Assembly: GCA_039028975.1 (NCBI GenBank)
Contig: JBCCHB010000084.1
Span: 4,895-68,894 of the forward strand
DNA length: 64,000 bases
Direction: 5' to 3'
Origin: JAHBNG01 sp039028975
GTDB lineage: Bacteria; Chloroflexota; Anaerolineae; Caldilineales; Caldilineaceae
Shown here: piece after piece, positions 51,644 through 62,154 of the stretch
Layout: each line of letters starts with the position of its first letter
How positions within the stretch are numbered: the stretch's first letter is position 1
Notes under the pieces: model-generated
What the model was told of the DNA's origin: nothing
The model's database searches: none
What the model saw: the letters and a program-made list of their open reading frames with translations, nothing else
Program-made: the position numbers and the translations under genes

Positions 51644-54600
51644 TTACTCTTGTTCCACCAGGGCCTGCTGAGCTTGCATCCGCTTTTCGAGTACGGAGGA
51701 GTCATCCGGAAATTGGGCGAGTACTTTATCGAAATCGGCAATCGCTTGCTCATATTGCGCCAATGCTTGATAGGTGATGCCCCGGTCTAAATAGGCGACC
51801 ATATCTTCGGGGGCTAATTCAATGGCGGCATCAAAGTCGCTCAACGCATCCTGATATTGAGTCAGCTCATAGTAGACAAGTCCGCGATTGATGTAGGCAT
51901 CGGCAAACTCCGGGTCGAGCACGATTGCCTGATCAAAGTCGACCAGGGCATCTTCGTATTCGCTTTGCGCCAGATAAGCACTGCCGCGGCTATAGTAGGA
52001 TTGGGCGTATGTTGAATCGAGTTCAATAGCCTGATCATAGGCATCGATGGCCCGCCGGTACTCTTCCTTGGCCGCGTAGACGACACCGCGGTTAATATGT
52101 GCCGTTACTGTCTTTGGTTCAATTTTGAGTACCTTGTCATAATCGGCCAGGGCGTCGTCGTATTGACCCACAAGTCGCAACATATCACCGCGGATGTGGT
52201 AGGAATTAGCGTGCTGTGGGTCGAGGTCAATGGCGCTGGTCAGATCAAAATAGGCATCCTGATACTGTCCAACGGCAAAAAAAACGCTACCGCGATTGGT
52301 ATAGGCAAGAGCATAGCCATTTCCATAGTCAATGGCGGCGCTAAAGTCATTGTAAGCTTCTTGGTAAAGGGCCTGAGCCTGATACAGTTCACCACGGGTG
52401 TTGTAAGCCGTTGCATGGTCTGGTGCGAGTTCGATAGCTTTGTCTAAATCATCCAGTGCAAGTTCGGTCTCTTCCTGTGCCATGTATAGAGCACCGCGCT
52501 TCAGATAAGCTGTAGGCAATTCTGGATCGAGAGAAATTGCCTCGTCGTAGTCGGCCAGAGCGTTCTCGACTGAACCCAAAGCAAATTGGCTATCGCCACG
52601 GCCTTCATACGCGAGGGCCATTTGTGGATCGAGTTCGATAGCCTGCTCATAGTCGGACAACGCGTCCGCATGAGCTTCTGTCCTCGTATGGACGCGACCG
52701 CGGAGGTAGTAAGCCATCGCTTGTGCGGGATCAAGCTCAATGGCTCGACTATAGTCGCTACGTAAATTTGTATAGATTTCTACTTCATCGCCAGCTGGGT
52801 TTTGGCCCAGCGTATTTGCACGATCGAGTACAGCGAGTTGAAGAACCCATTCGTAATCGGCCTTGGCAAGGTCATCTTGGCCCTTGGTTTCGTAGGCAAG
52901 GCCGCGCAGATAGGTGATCAGCATATTCAACGAAGCTTGATCGATCAAGTAGCTATAATCTTCGATGGCCGCTACTAGTTCACCTTTCTCGTGGAAGATC
53001 AAGCCCCGTTCAATGCGAGATTCGCTATATCTGGGCGACAATATTAATGCCTGGCTCTGGTTAGCCACGGCCTGCCCATAGTTCTCTTGAAAACGATAGG
53101 TCCGACCGCGCAAATAGTAGGCTTGAACGTTCCGCGGATTGCGTTCGATAGCCTGGTCAAAATTGTCGATGGCCTGCTGATATTCGCCTTGGAGATAGTG
53201 CAGCGCACCACGGCTTAAATGGTTTGTAGACCGCTCTGGCTCCAACAGAATCGCTCGATCAAAGTCGGTTAAGGCTTTGGCATATGCCTTCTGGTGAAGA
53301 TAGAGGGTTCCCCGCTCACCATATGCGTAGGCATCCAGTGGGGCTAGCGCAATGGCTTGTTCAAAATCGGCCAGGGCATTCTCATCGTTGCCTAAACCAA
53401 CATGGGCGCGCCCTCGGCCCGTGTAAGCGGATGAATTTTCTGGTGCTAGCTCTATGGTTGTTTCGTAATCCTCAAGAGCCAAGGCGTATTCATCCATAGC
53501 CATGTACCCATTGGCACGCGCCAGATAGGCTCGGACGTTGGTCGGTGCCAGTTCCACGGCGCGGCTGTAATCGCGGATGGCATCCGTATGATCTTTTGTC
53601 AGCGTGTATAAGGCACCACGGAAGAGGTAGGCTTGTGGGTCGTTGGGGGCTAGCCGAATCGCTCGGTCAAAGTCGTTGCTAGCTTGTTGATAGTCCCGAA
53701 AAGTAAACATGATGCGCCCACGGGTTCTGTAGGCATCGGCCAAAGCTGGGTCTAGTTCAATTGCTCTGTTCAGCTCGTCTAGCGCCTGTTCATATTGACC
53801 CAACTCGCGATAGAGACGCCCGCGATTGGCATAGGCCCTGGCATCGTCGGGATCGAGTTCCGTTACCTTGTCAAACTCGTGCTCTGCCTCTGTGTATAGC
53901 CCTAAGGCCAAATACAGTTTACCCAGGTTGATTCGGGGTGCAATATAGGTGGGTTCGAGTTCGATTGCTTCTTGATAGTCTGCTATTGCCTCTGAGAACA
54001 TCTCCAGATCAGCCTGGATCAACCCGCGCACGGTATAGCCCACGGCCTCTTCAGGTTCGATTGCCAGAAAGGTGGTCATGTCAGCCAGGGCCTCGGGAAG
54101 GTCGCCTATAGTGTACGCGAGCTGACCGCGGCGAAAATAGGCATCGCCATGGGTCGGCTCAAGCTCAATGACCACGGCATAGCTATCCATGGCCCCACTG
54201 TTCTCCCCCTGCCGTTGCAGCAGTTGACCGCGCTGATAGTGGACTTGGACGTGCTCTGGATCTAGCAGGATAGCCTCATTAAAGTGCTGGAGAGCGGCAT
54301 CCTGGTCATCCAGTTGAAGATGAACCATGCCGATTAGGAAGACGGGTTCGGCAAGGTGAGGTGCGACAACCATGGCATCGTTAAAGTGTTCCAGAGCTTG
54401 CTCGAATGCGCCTGCTTTCGCATCGGAGCGCCCTTGTTCAATAAATGGTGCAGCCGCGGCCTCTTCAGCAGCCTTGACTTCATCATCAATGGGTTCATAC
54501 GTGATTTCTGTATCGTGGAGGTAAATCTTCCCAGCCTTTTCTCCGCCCTCTTGGCTAAATGGCGCACCAACCAGCATCTCATTGACACCATCACCATTGA

Positions 54601-55858
54601 CATCACCAACACCGGCGACAGACAATCCAAACTGATCTTCTAATTCTCCAGATCGCAAGATCGCCAAGCGTTCGGGCCATTCCTCCGCTCCCTGATAGAG
54701 ATAGACAACGCCTTCACCGTCACTAACATCACCCCCATCGACAACGGCAATGGCAATCTCTGCGAGGCCATCACCCGTTAGATCGCCTACGCTCTGTACC
54801 ATCGAGAACTGTTCATCACCTTCAACAACCGTCTTGGTGGTCTTGGGATACTCTTTGAGACCAGCGCGCGTACCATGATAGATATAGATGGTAATGAGAT
54901 TATCTTTGTCAAGGGCGCTAATGAGCACATCGTCAAATCCATCGTCATTCACGTCGCCTAGTCTATCGGTATGCGTACCAAATTCATTGTCTGAGCGATT
55001 CCTGGTGCTCAATATCAGTTTGTTTGCATCAAAAAGCCCTTCCGCTGATCCCCCATAAAGGAGCACCTCACTGGTGCCAAAGTTGCTAATCATCACATCA
55101 TCATAACCATCATCATTGACGTCTCCGGCCGCGCTGACGTGGCTGCCAACCATGTCGTCCGGTTCGGTGCCTTCAATGATGAAATACGATGAGTCGTCCA
55201 ACCCATCGGGACCGCCATAGTAGAGATAGGCCCTGCCTGATAGCGCCGAGTTGAAACTGCCAGGCGCGCCGATAATCACATCATCGAAGCCATCGCCATT
55301 GACGTCGCCCGCACTATCAACAACTGCTCCCAAAGCTTGGTCGGCTTCTTCACCAAGCAAGAACCAGTATCGGGTAAGATCTAACCCCTCTGCAAAGCCA
55401 TAGAGCAGAATGGCACTGCCAGATCCATCGTCACCATGATATTGATTGCCCAGAATCAGATCGTCATACCCATCACCATCAACATCGCCAGCGCCAGCAG
55501 CGACTGCGGCACTCACGGTTACCGCGCTATCGATTTCTAGCTTCTCTGATGTGATATCTAGCGCCGGGGCGAGTCCCTCTCTGCTGCCCAGAAAGATAGT
55601 GAAATTGCCCAAGCGGCCAACTAGGGCATCAGCATAGCCATCGCCGTTGATATCGCCAATGCCGCTAACAGAAAAGCCCAAACCATCATCAGGAGCGCCA
55701 GTCATAGACCAGTCGATTTGTAGGTTTGGTTCGGCCTGAAGGTGGGATGCAGCCTGGATGCGTAGCGGTGTAACTAGGATGGTGCATAAGAGCAAAAGCA
55801 GGCTGGCTGATATGTTTCGCATATAAATTGATAAATTGTGCATAAGAAATGTGTTCAT
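51644..55858 (-). CDS. Giant secreted FG-GAP plus TPR protein
   Basis: 1404 residues. An N-terminal signal (about residues 13-36, MRNISASLLLLLCTILVTPL) leads into about seven FG-GAP repeats (GDINGDGYADALVG, GDVNGDGFDDVIIGAPG, GDVNDDGYDDVMIS) to residue about 450. From about 460 to 1395 there are some 27 TPR units with the pattern AY-RG..Y...G.Y..AL.D...AIEL-P, many nearly identical, as in AYANRGRLYRELGQYEQALD. There is no membrane anchor after the signal. TPRs usually scaffold proteins; here they must do so outside or in the envelope. The start could be the upstream ATG 55858 or ATG 55822 (residue 13). Function unknown. Confidence 0.87.
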   Translation of the reverse strand: MNTFLMHNLSIYMRNISASLLLLLCTILVTPLRIQAASHLQAEPNLQIDWSMTGAPDDGLGFSVSGIGDINGDGYADALVGRLGNFTIFLGSREGLAPALDITSEKLEIDSAVTVSAAVAAGAGDVDGDGYDDLILGNQYHGDDGSGSAILLYGFAEGLDLTRYWFLLGEEADQALGAVVDSAGDVNGDGFDDVIIGAPGSFNSALSGRAYLYYGGPDGLDDSSYFIIEGTEPDDMVGSHVSAAGDVNDDGYDDVMISNFGTSEVLLYGGSAEGLFDANKLILSTRNRSDNEFGTHTDRLGDVNDDGFDDVLISALDKDNLITIYIYHGTRAGLKEYPKTTKTVVEGDEQFSMVQSVGDLTGDGLAEIAIAVVDGGDVSDGEGVVYLYQGAEEWPERLAILRSGELEDQFGLSVAGVGDVNGDGVNEMLVGAPFSQEGGEKAGKIYLHDTEITYEPIDDEVKAAEEAAAAPFIEQGRSDAKAGAFEQALEHFNDAMVVAPHLAEPVFLIGMVHLQLDDQDAALQHFNEAILLDPEHVQVHYQRGQLLQRQGENSGAMDSYAVVIELEPTHGDAYFRRGQLAYTIGDLPEALADMTTFLAIEPEEAVGYTVRGLIQADLEMFSEAIADYQEAIELEPTYIAPRINLGKLYLALGLYTEAEHEFDKVTELDPDDARAYANRGRLYRELGQYEQALDELNRAIELDPALADAYRTRGRIMFTFRDYQQASNDFDRAIRLAPNDPQAYLFRGALYTLTKDHTDAIRDYSRAVELAPTNVRAYLARANGYMAMDEYALALEDYETTIELAPENSSAYTGRGRAHVGLGNDENALADFEQAIALAPLDAYAYGERGTLYLHQKAYAKALTDFDRAILLEPERSTNHLSRGALHYLQGEYQQAIDNFDQAIERNPRNVQAYYLRGRTYRFQENYGQAVANQSQALILSPRYSESRIERGLIFHEKGELVAAIEDYSYLIDQASLNMLITYLRGLAYETKGQDDLAKADYEWVLQLAVLDRANTLGQNPAGDEVEIYTNLRSDYSRAIELDPAQAMAYYLRGRVHTRTEAHADALSDYEQAIELDPQMALAYEGRGDSQFALGSVENALADYDEAISLDPELPTAYLKRGALYMAQEETELALDDLDKAIELAPDHATAYNTRGELYQAQALYQEAYNDFSAAIDYGNGYALAYTNRGSVFFAVGQYQDAYFDLTSAIDLDPQHANSYHIRGDMLRLVGQYDDALADYDKVLKIEPKTVTAHINRGVVYAAKEEYRRAIDAYDQAIELDSTYAQSYYSRGSAYLAQSEYEDALVDFDQAIVLDPEFADAYINRGLVYYELTQYQDALSDFDAAIELAPEDMVAYLDRGITYQALAQYEQAIADFDKVLAQFPDDSSVLEKRMQAQQALVEQE

Positions 55859-56027
55859 ACTGAATTTGAATTCTCAGATGGCAAGGCCGTACGGAATTAA
55901 AACCGCGGTACTCAAGAGCAACGCTGCTAAATCAGGCTGGCTTGTTGCCGGACTTGCGCCGTGGAGGGGGCGCTGTTAATAGCCCCGCTTTCATTTGGCA
56001 GGATGGACATAGATTGCCAGGCCGCAT

Positions 56028-59000
56028 TTATTTCCCACCAAGCTGATTCCCATAATAGATCACTACTTCGTCCCGTAGTACCTCGTTGTCGTTTTCACGA
56101 TCTACTTCCCGCAGCTCAAACGCCACATCCGCCAGACCGTCCCCATTAAAGTCCCCGGACGTGATATAGCGATGATCGGTGAGCAGCCGCTGGCCTGGCC
56201 AAAGTTGATGGGTAAAGGCTGGTTCGGAAGATAGTCCATCGCTGCTGCCGAGGTAGAGTGTCCACCAGGAGGATTGGGCATCTGGATCGTGGCTAAGCGC
56301 GTAAATGTCTCCGTAACCATCACCATTGACATCACCAACGCCCACAATCACGCCTGCGCGTTTATCATCAGGGTTGGCGTGACGGATCGGTCGCTGTAGC
56401 TTGGACGCAAAACCATTCTGATTGCCCAAATGAAGGCCGATTCCTTGAACTCCTCTTCTAGGATCCAACATGCTGAACGCAAAATCATCGAAGCCGTCAC
56501 CTGTAACGTCACCAACGTCGGTGTAGCCTCTAAAGTGCTGTGGGCTTGGCAGGGTAAGGGCCTCTCCATCTTGGTGAACGGCCTGTGTCGCTAGGCCATC
56601 AGCCGATCCGGTAACGACCCAAAATTGGCCGTCGCCAATCGAATCATCGTTCGAGCCATTCGATAGCCAGACACCAGCTAGTAGATCGGCATAGCCATCT
56701 TCGCTAATATCCCCAATGGGCCATGCTTGGACCAGTCTCTCCTTTGGCGAGGCATCATTTTGACAACAAAATTGGGCTGGCGTAAGACCCTCACCACTGC
56801 CATAAAAGAGCCACGTATAGATGCCGGGCTTCTGGGGATGTCCTGCCCTGACTAGAATGTCGCTAAAGCCATCACCGTTGAGATCATCTACTGTACGGAC
56901 TTGTTCTACCAGCAGCGGCTCCTCTGAAATTGTGCCGAGTTGATACCTGCCCTCTGGCCAGCGCCGTGGTCCCCTTCTGCTGCCAAAGTAGATCCACAGT
57001 TCGCTGCGTGTCGGGTCGTCGGCATAGAGTATCGGATTCACAACTTCGTCAAAACCGTCGTCGTTGAGATCGCCTATGCCAAAGAGGCTTGTGCTGTAGA
57101 CTTGGTGGCCATCCAGCGTCTTCTCCCAATCGATACCGCCCGCTTGCCAGAAGTCATCGGGAGCGATGCCCTGGGTCGAGCCAAAGTAGATCCGGCTAAG
57201 CATCCGCCGCTCTTTCCAGTTGCTGCCTAGGTAATGAACGCCCAGATCATCAAAGCCATCACCGTTGACATCGCCTACGCTGCCCGTCCGCCATGTGATC
57301 CACTCTTCGTTCTCTTCATGGGTGATGCTCATGATGGACGACGGTTGCCAGATAGAATCGGTTTGTTCCGTGTTTGATGTGGAACTACTAGACACACCTT
57401 CCGTGGCGTTGTCTCTATTTGAGTCGGGTGCTGCTATCGTTTGCTTCTGGGCACCCGGGTCTGCCGCTTGGTCCACGGTCCAAACTCGTACCGTGCCATC
57501 GCTAGAGCCAGTGAGAATGGCTCGACCAGCGGGATGCCAACTGACCGAGTTTACGCGTCTGGTATGGCCGGATAAGGTGAGCGGAGCGCCACCCTCTTTG
57601 GCGTTCCAAACTTTGATGGTTTTGTCATCGCTGACCGATAGAATCTGTGTGCCGTCGGGGCTCCATGCGACGGCATTGATCCGATCTGAGTGTCCAGTGA
57701 ATGTCGCTATCTCCTGGCCAGTTTCGGCATCCCAAATTTTTAAGACATTGTCATAACCACTAGAAAGAATCTGTGTGCCATCAGGGCTCCATGCTGCCGC
57801 TAAGACCCAGTCGATGTGGGTGAGGGTGAGAAGGACATCTCCTGTTTCTGCTTCCCTCACCTTGATTGTGCTGTCCGCGCCCCCAGTGAGAATGCGACTG
57901 CCATCAGGGCTCCACGAAGCGGTATTGACCCAATCTCCATGATCGGGGAAAGTGAGTAGCTGTTCACCTCTTTGGACGTCCCAGACCCTGACTGTCTCAT
58001 CCCAACTGCCGGAGAGAACCTGGGCACCGCCGGGGTTCCACGCGACAGAATAGATATTGTCGGTATGGCCGACAAAGGTGCGGACTTCCTCACTGGTAAC
58101 CAAGTCCCATATTTTTATTTCGTACTCGGCGGTCGAAAAGAGAATCTGGGTGCCATCAGGACTCCAGGCCATTGCATCAATACTAGAGCCGACGCTTGGC
58201 AAGGCAGAGAGCAGAGCTCCACTGGCAGCATCCCATACCCTAAATCGATTATCCCCGCTGCTGGAGAGGATGCGCGTCCTGTCAGGACTGTACGCAGCCA
58301 TAATGCCATAACTGGAATGACCAAAGAGGGTTGTCAACACCTCACCGCTTTCTGTATCCCAAACCCTGAGCGTGGTGTCATCACCACCTGAAATAATGTG
58401 TTGCCCGTCTATGCTCCACGCAGCGGACAAAATAAAGCTGTCGTGACCAGTGAGAACAGCTAGCTCTTCGCCGTTTGTGGCATCCCAAATTCGCAGGGCT
58501 GCGTCATCGCTAGCCGTAAGGATTTGTGTTCCATCGTCATTCCAGTTAACCTCGTTGACGTCGTCCGTATGACCAGAGAGGGTGAATAATTTTTCATAGC
58601 TCACGGCATCCCACACAATGGCCGTTTCGTCTCGGCTGCCGGAGAGAATGCGGGTGCCATTGGGACTCCAAGCCACCGAGAAGACCCGATCGGAATGGTC
58701 AGAGAGGCTCGCCAACGCCTCGCCAGATTCTACATTCCATATCTTCACCGTCTTGTCTCGGCTGCCAGACAGGGCTTGCGTGCCATCGGGACTCCAGTCC
58801 ACGGCGTAAACGCTTTCTGAATGGCCAGAGAAAGTTTGCAATTCTTCTCCGTTGGTGGCATCCCAGAGCTTAACGGTTTGATCCGTACTGCCAGATAGAA
58901 TGCGGGAGCCGTCGGGACTCCAGACTGCGGCACCAACGCTTTCCGTGTGGCCTTCAAATACAGTCAATTCCTCACCACTATCGGCATCCAAGATCTTAAC

Positions 59001-61466
59001 TGTGCCGTCGCCACTCCCCACCAAGAGTTGTGTGCCATCGGAACTCCACTCGACCGAATAGACGGGAGATTGTCGTTCAATGAGCCGTTGGGTCCCCGAC
59101 TGCTCCATTTCATAGATCCAGATGCCGATACCCGTAGCCACCGCAACGCGATTCTGGTCGCTGGCAAGCACCACTTGGTAAATTCTACCTCGGCCCAAAC
59201 GCATCGCCTCATAGGGTTTCAACTCGACTAAACTGGTGATATTCGCCGCGTTTACGGAATCAGGGACCTCCGATAAGGCAGGCTCGATTTTAGGATTTGA
59301 CGAAGTCCCAGACAGTGCGCTATCTGTCGCCGAAGCTGATGCTGGGGACGGTGTTGGCGTTGGCCTTGAGGCAACTTTTGTTGGTGTTGTGATGCGAGTG
59401 CTTGTCGATTTGGCTGTAGGCGAAGCTGTACGGGTAGATGTGGGCGTGCGAGTTGCTGTAGGTTTCGCCTCTGTTGCCGTAGCGGTTGCCCGTTGTGTTG
59501 ATGTGGCTTTCGGATTTCTTGTCGTGGCTGCGGGACTGGTCGTTGGACGAGTACCGTGGTCGAAGGTCTCAGTCCGTTCGGCATTGCCGCAAATGGGTAG
59601 GTCACCCAGGATGGGCGTTTGCATGGCTGCCGTGACGTTGATTGTGTAACTCTCTGCTGCTTGTTCATCGCCGTCGCAGGTGACCTCAATTAACTCATCT
59701 CCTCCTTGGGTGGACCATTCGTTTGCACAGTTGCTTGCGTCGATACGCATACCGTCGTTGGCGATGCGGAATCTTAATAGAGGCTGCAACAATCCAGAGT
59801 TCCTATCGCTGCTATCGCTTAGAGAACGACCAAATACAGCCATGGGATTGGCTCCAAATCCAAAAGGCTCACCTGCACGGATTTCTATGTTGTAGGTACC
59901 ACTAGGTGATGTCGTTGTTTCAAACGGAGCAAATCGGTCAAACTGGACCTGGACCGCCTTGTGGGCTACGGCCACAAGCTGTTGATAAAGATCTGGCTCG
60001 TAGCAAAAATCACCATTCGCTTCTGCTGCATCGTCACCTCCGTAGGTCAAAAGCACAGCATAAACGGATAGCAGATCGCTTTTGTTCAGAATCAACGAGA
60101 GGGCCAAATCCGAGAATCCATCGCCATTCAGGTCGCCAGGGTTTACCCGCTGCATGTTGAGGAAGAAGGGATCGCGAAGAGCGACGGGCTGGGTAAAAAC
60201 GACGTTGGATGAAAGACCGTCCTGGCCACCCAGGTAGAGTTCCCAGATAAAGTTTCCGTTGTCCAAATCGGTAAAGCTACCGACCATCAGATCCGCATAG
60301 CCGTCGTTGTTGACGTCACCCGCGTGGGAGACAATGATGCCGAAGGCACTCTCAGGTCGAGCCTGTTCGAGTAGTTGAGGATTTTGCACGTCCAGACCAT
60401 CTTCGCTGCCATAATAAATCATGACGCGCCCAACACCGCTACTCAAATCCATCTCGCTGGCCGCAACGTCATGAAAACCATCGCCATTTACATCGCCAGC
60501 AAGGTCCATGCTGTACCCCAAATACCCTCCTTCTGTCGTGCCATTCTCAATCCAGGTTAGCTCACCCTCTAGGCCGTCGGCAGAGCCAGCATAGAGTGCT
60601 ATCTGAGCTGCCCCCAGCTTTGAGGACGTAGTAGGATGGCTCACCAGAAGATCAGCATAACCGTCGTGATCCAAGTCCCCAACAGGTACAAATCGAGCGA
60701 CGGACCATTTGGATGCGGGATAACTCTGCCGCCAAATGGGTTTGTGACCGGGGCTGTTGCGTCCACCCGCATATAGTTCAGCCGTAACCTGTGAACCTTC
60801 CTCACCAAAACCCACAACCAGCAACTCTGGATAACCGTCATGGTCCACATCCCCAGCTGGGGCAACATGATAGACCCAAGTCAGCGTTGCTGGTTCCAAA
60901 GAAATTGTCCAATCGGGTTCGGCTGATGGACCATCTGGCCCACCTGCGTAGAGCCAAATCTCGCTCTTCTGCAGACGTGTACTAATCTCTTGAACCTGGA
61001 CAGGTATTGCCACATCATCAAAGCCGTCATCATTTAGATCGCGCACGCCAAAGAGGCTGAAGCCCATCACTAGTTGTTCGCTGGTCTCTGGTTCTCCCTC
61101 TTCTGGTTCCCAGTCCGTGCCACCGACAACCCAATCGGCCGTTTCTGAAATGCCATCCGCACTCCCGAAGTGGATCAGGCTGCGACCAGGGCGGAATTGC
61201 ATATCACCCAGCGCATGTATACCCAAGTCGTCAAAGCCATCGCCATTGACATCGCCTACGCTACCTGTGAACCAGCCGAAGATCTCGTGGGCTTTGCCGT
61301 CGGCAAGTAACCGTTGGGCAGAGGGGTGCCAATTACCCTCACTCACAGCAAGGGTTTGGGCATAGAGAGATTTTGGAAAGCGATGACTGACTAACATAAC
61401 AAGCACGGTCAGCAGAAAGATATTGATAAGGTGGGTTAGGAGGCTATTGGGGGAATTTTTGAACAT
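56028..61466 (-). CDS. Giant secreted protein: FG-GAP propeller, Thr/Pro linker, double WD40 propeller, FG-GAP propeller
   Basis: 1812 residues with a signal-type hydrophobic N-terminus (about 10-37, LTHLINIFLLTVLVML). Residues about 50-520 hold FG-GAP repeats (GSVGDVNGDGFDDLGIHALG, GDLNGDGFSDLALSL). Then a Thr/Pro linker (TPTSTRTASPTAKSTSTRIT), then 14 WD40 repeats in about 735-1340 (for example SRILSGSTDQTVKLWDATNG, TQALSGSRDKTVKIWNVESG), enough for two seven-bladed propellers, and a second FG-GAP module (GSVGDVNGDGFDDLGVHYLG onward). N- and C-terminal FG-GAP modules resemble each other more than chance allows, which points to an intragenic duplication. WD40 outside the cytosol is rare. Function unknown. 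Confidence 0.88.
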   Translation of the reverse strand: MFKNSPNSLLTHLINIFLLTVLVMLVSHRFPKSLYAQTLAVSEGNWHPSAQRLLADGKAHEIFGWFTGSVGDVNGDGFDDLGIHALGDMQFRPGRSLIHFGSADGISETADWVVGGTDWEPEEGEPETSEQLVMGFSLFGVRDLNDDGFDDVAIPVQVQEISTRLQKSEIWLYAGGPDGPSAEPDWTISLEPATLTWVYHVAPAGDVDHDGYPELLVVGFGEEGSQVTAELYAGGRNSPGHKPIWRQSYPASKWSVARFVPVGDLDHDGYADLLVSHPTTSSKLGAAQIALYAGSADGLEGELTWIENGTTEGGYLGYSMDLAGDVNGDGFHDVAASEMDLSSGVGRVMIYYGSEDGLDVQNPQLLEQARPESAFGIIVSHAGDVNNDGYADLMVGSFTDLDNGNFIWELYLGGQDGLSSNVVFTQPVALRDPFFLNMQRVNPGDLNGDGFSDLALSLILNKSDLLSVYAVLLTYGGDDAAEANGDFCYEPDLYQQLVAVAHKAVQVQFDRFAPFETTTSPSGTYNIEIRAGEPFGFGANPMAVFGRSLSDSSDRNSGLLQPLLRFRIANDGMRIDASNCANEWSTQGGDELIEVTCDGDEQAAESYTINVTAAMQTPILGDLPICGNAERTETFDHGTRPTTSPAATTRNPKATSTQRATATATEAKPTATRTPTSTRTASPTAKSTSTRITTPTKVASRPTPTPSPASASATDSALSGTSSNPKIEPALSEVPDSVNAANITSLVELKPYEAMRLGRGRIYQVVLASDQNRVAVATGIGIWIYEMEQSGTQRLIERQSPVYSVEWSSDGTQLLVGSGDGTVKILDADSGEELTVFEGHTESVGAAVWSPDGSRILSGSTDQTVKLWDATNGEELQTFSGHSESVYAVDWSPDGTQALSGSRDKTVKIWNVESGEALASLSDHSDRVFSVAWSPNGTRILSGSRDETAIVWDAVSYEKLFTLSGHTDDVNEVNWNDDGTQILTASDDAALRIWDATNGEELAVLTGHDSFILSAAWSIDGQHIISGGDDTTLRVWDTESGEVLTTLFGHSSYGIMAAYSPDRTRILSSSGDNRFRVWDAASGALLSALPSVGSSIDAMAWSPDGTQILFSTAEYEIKIWDLVTSEEVRTFVGHTDNIYSVAWNPGGAQVLSGSWDETVRVWDVQRGEQLLTFPDHGDWVNTASWSPDGSRILTGGADSTIKVREAETGDVLLTLTHIDWVLAAAWSPDGTQILSSGYDNVLKIWDAETGQEIATFTGHSDRINAVAWSPDGTQILSVSDDKTIKVWNAKEGGAPLTLSGHTRRVNSVSWHPAGRAILTGSSDGTVRVWTVDQAADPGAQKQTIAAPDSNRDNATEGVSSSSTSNTEQTDSIWQPSSIMSITHEENEEWITWRTGSVGDVNGDGFDDLGVHYLGSNWKERRMLSRIYFGSTQGIAPDDFWQAGGIDWEKTLDGHQVYSTSLFGIGDLNDDGFDEVVNPILYADDPTRSELWIYFGSRRGPRRWPEGRYQLGTISEEPLLVEQVRTVDDLNGDGFSDILVRAGHPQKPGIYTWLFYGSGEGLTPAQFCCQNDASPKERLVQAWPIGDISEDGYADLLAGVWLSNGSNDDSIGDGQFWVVTGSADGLATQAVHQDGEALTLPSPQHFRGYTDVGDVTGDGFDDFAFSMLDPRRGVQGIGLHLGNQNGFASKLQRPIRHANPDDKRAGVIVGVGDVNGDGYGDIYALSHDPDAQSSWWTLYLGSSDGLSSEPAFTHQLWPGQRLLTDHRYITSGDFNGDGLADVAFELREVDRENDNEVLRDEVVIYYGNQLGGK

Positions 61467-62154
61467 TTATTTTCTCAGTAATATGAGTACTATGATGTGA
61501 AACAATCAGCGGTCTGTTCTGATGACAAACGATAGACCATGAATTAAAATGATTCTAGAAGCACATGGTGTAATGCCATGCGACAAAAATATTATCTTTG
61601 CATTGAACGCTCTTAAATGTAGTGATTTGCGAAAGCCATGATTGGATCTGAGTGTCAAAGAACCAGCTGATATCAGATGTAGGGTCACATTACTGTTTTT
61701 TCAGTGCTGGATGCGGTGCGGGATGTTGTGGTAATACTGAGGTGGTTTTCAAACCCATAGATTGTTATAGGTGCTGCTTGGGAGACCGGACTCCAGTTTT
61801 GGAATGACCTCCGCCTTTCTGCCACTTCGTGAGCTGGCATGCTCAGGCTATGGCTGAACAGCTACGTTGCAAAAATTAATTGCAATAAACAGTTTATGGA
61901 TACACACGTAAGATGTCAATGGGAAAAGTTTACAAATCACTCATAATCAATCTGCTCTGAGAGCCAACCTTGAGCGTTGACAGCAGCATTACAAAGTGAT
62001 GCCCGCTAACCTGGACTTGGTGGTTGACGAGTTAGCCCCTTTGAAGGGGCGTCTGCTTTGTAGCCCAGCGGGTTCACCCCTGGGCTGGGCGGGTATCGTC
62101 ATTCCAAACTGGTCGGACATGCGCTGTCTATGTTCATTGTAGATTTTGGTTCGC
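61467..62154. other. Intergenic region between the giant WD40 gene and the beta-helix remnant
   Basis: 688 bases with no gene. TTGCA-AAAATTAAT-TGCAA (61867-61885) and the hairpins at 62035-62086 are the only structures found. The promoter of the FG-GAP/WD40 gene should be here, but no clear -35/-10 pair can be set. Confidence 0.5.
62035..62086. repeat. Pair of GC-rich hairpins past the beta-helix gene
   Basis: GCCCCT-TTGA-AGGGGC (62035-62050) and AGCCCAG..CTGGGCT (62062-62086) are perfect stems of 6 and 7 bases. They lie 69-120 bases after the minus-strand stop at 62155 and may slow transcription, though no clean U-run follows. Confidence 0.45.

Noticed and set aside
51644..55858. Long plus-strand frames opposite the giant genes
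   Set aside because: They are shadows produced by repeat codons; the minus strand has the coherent domains and signal peptide.
59920..59945. CAAACGGAGC and nearby AATCGGTC in the FG-GAP/WD40 gene resembling the palindrome arms
   Set aside because: Only about 10 bases match, and the residues (F-A-P-F-E) fit the normal protein, so chance is likely.
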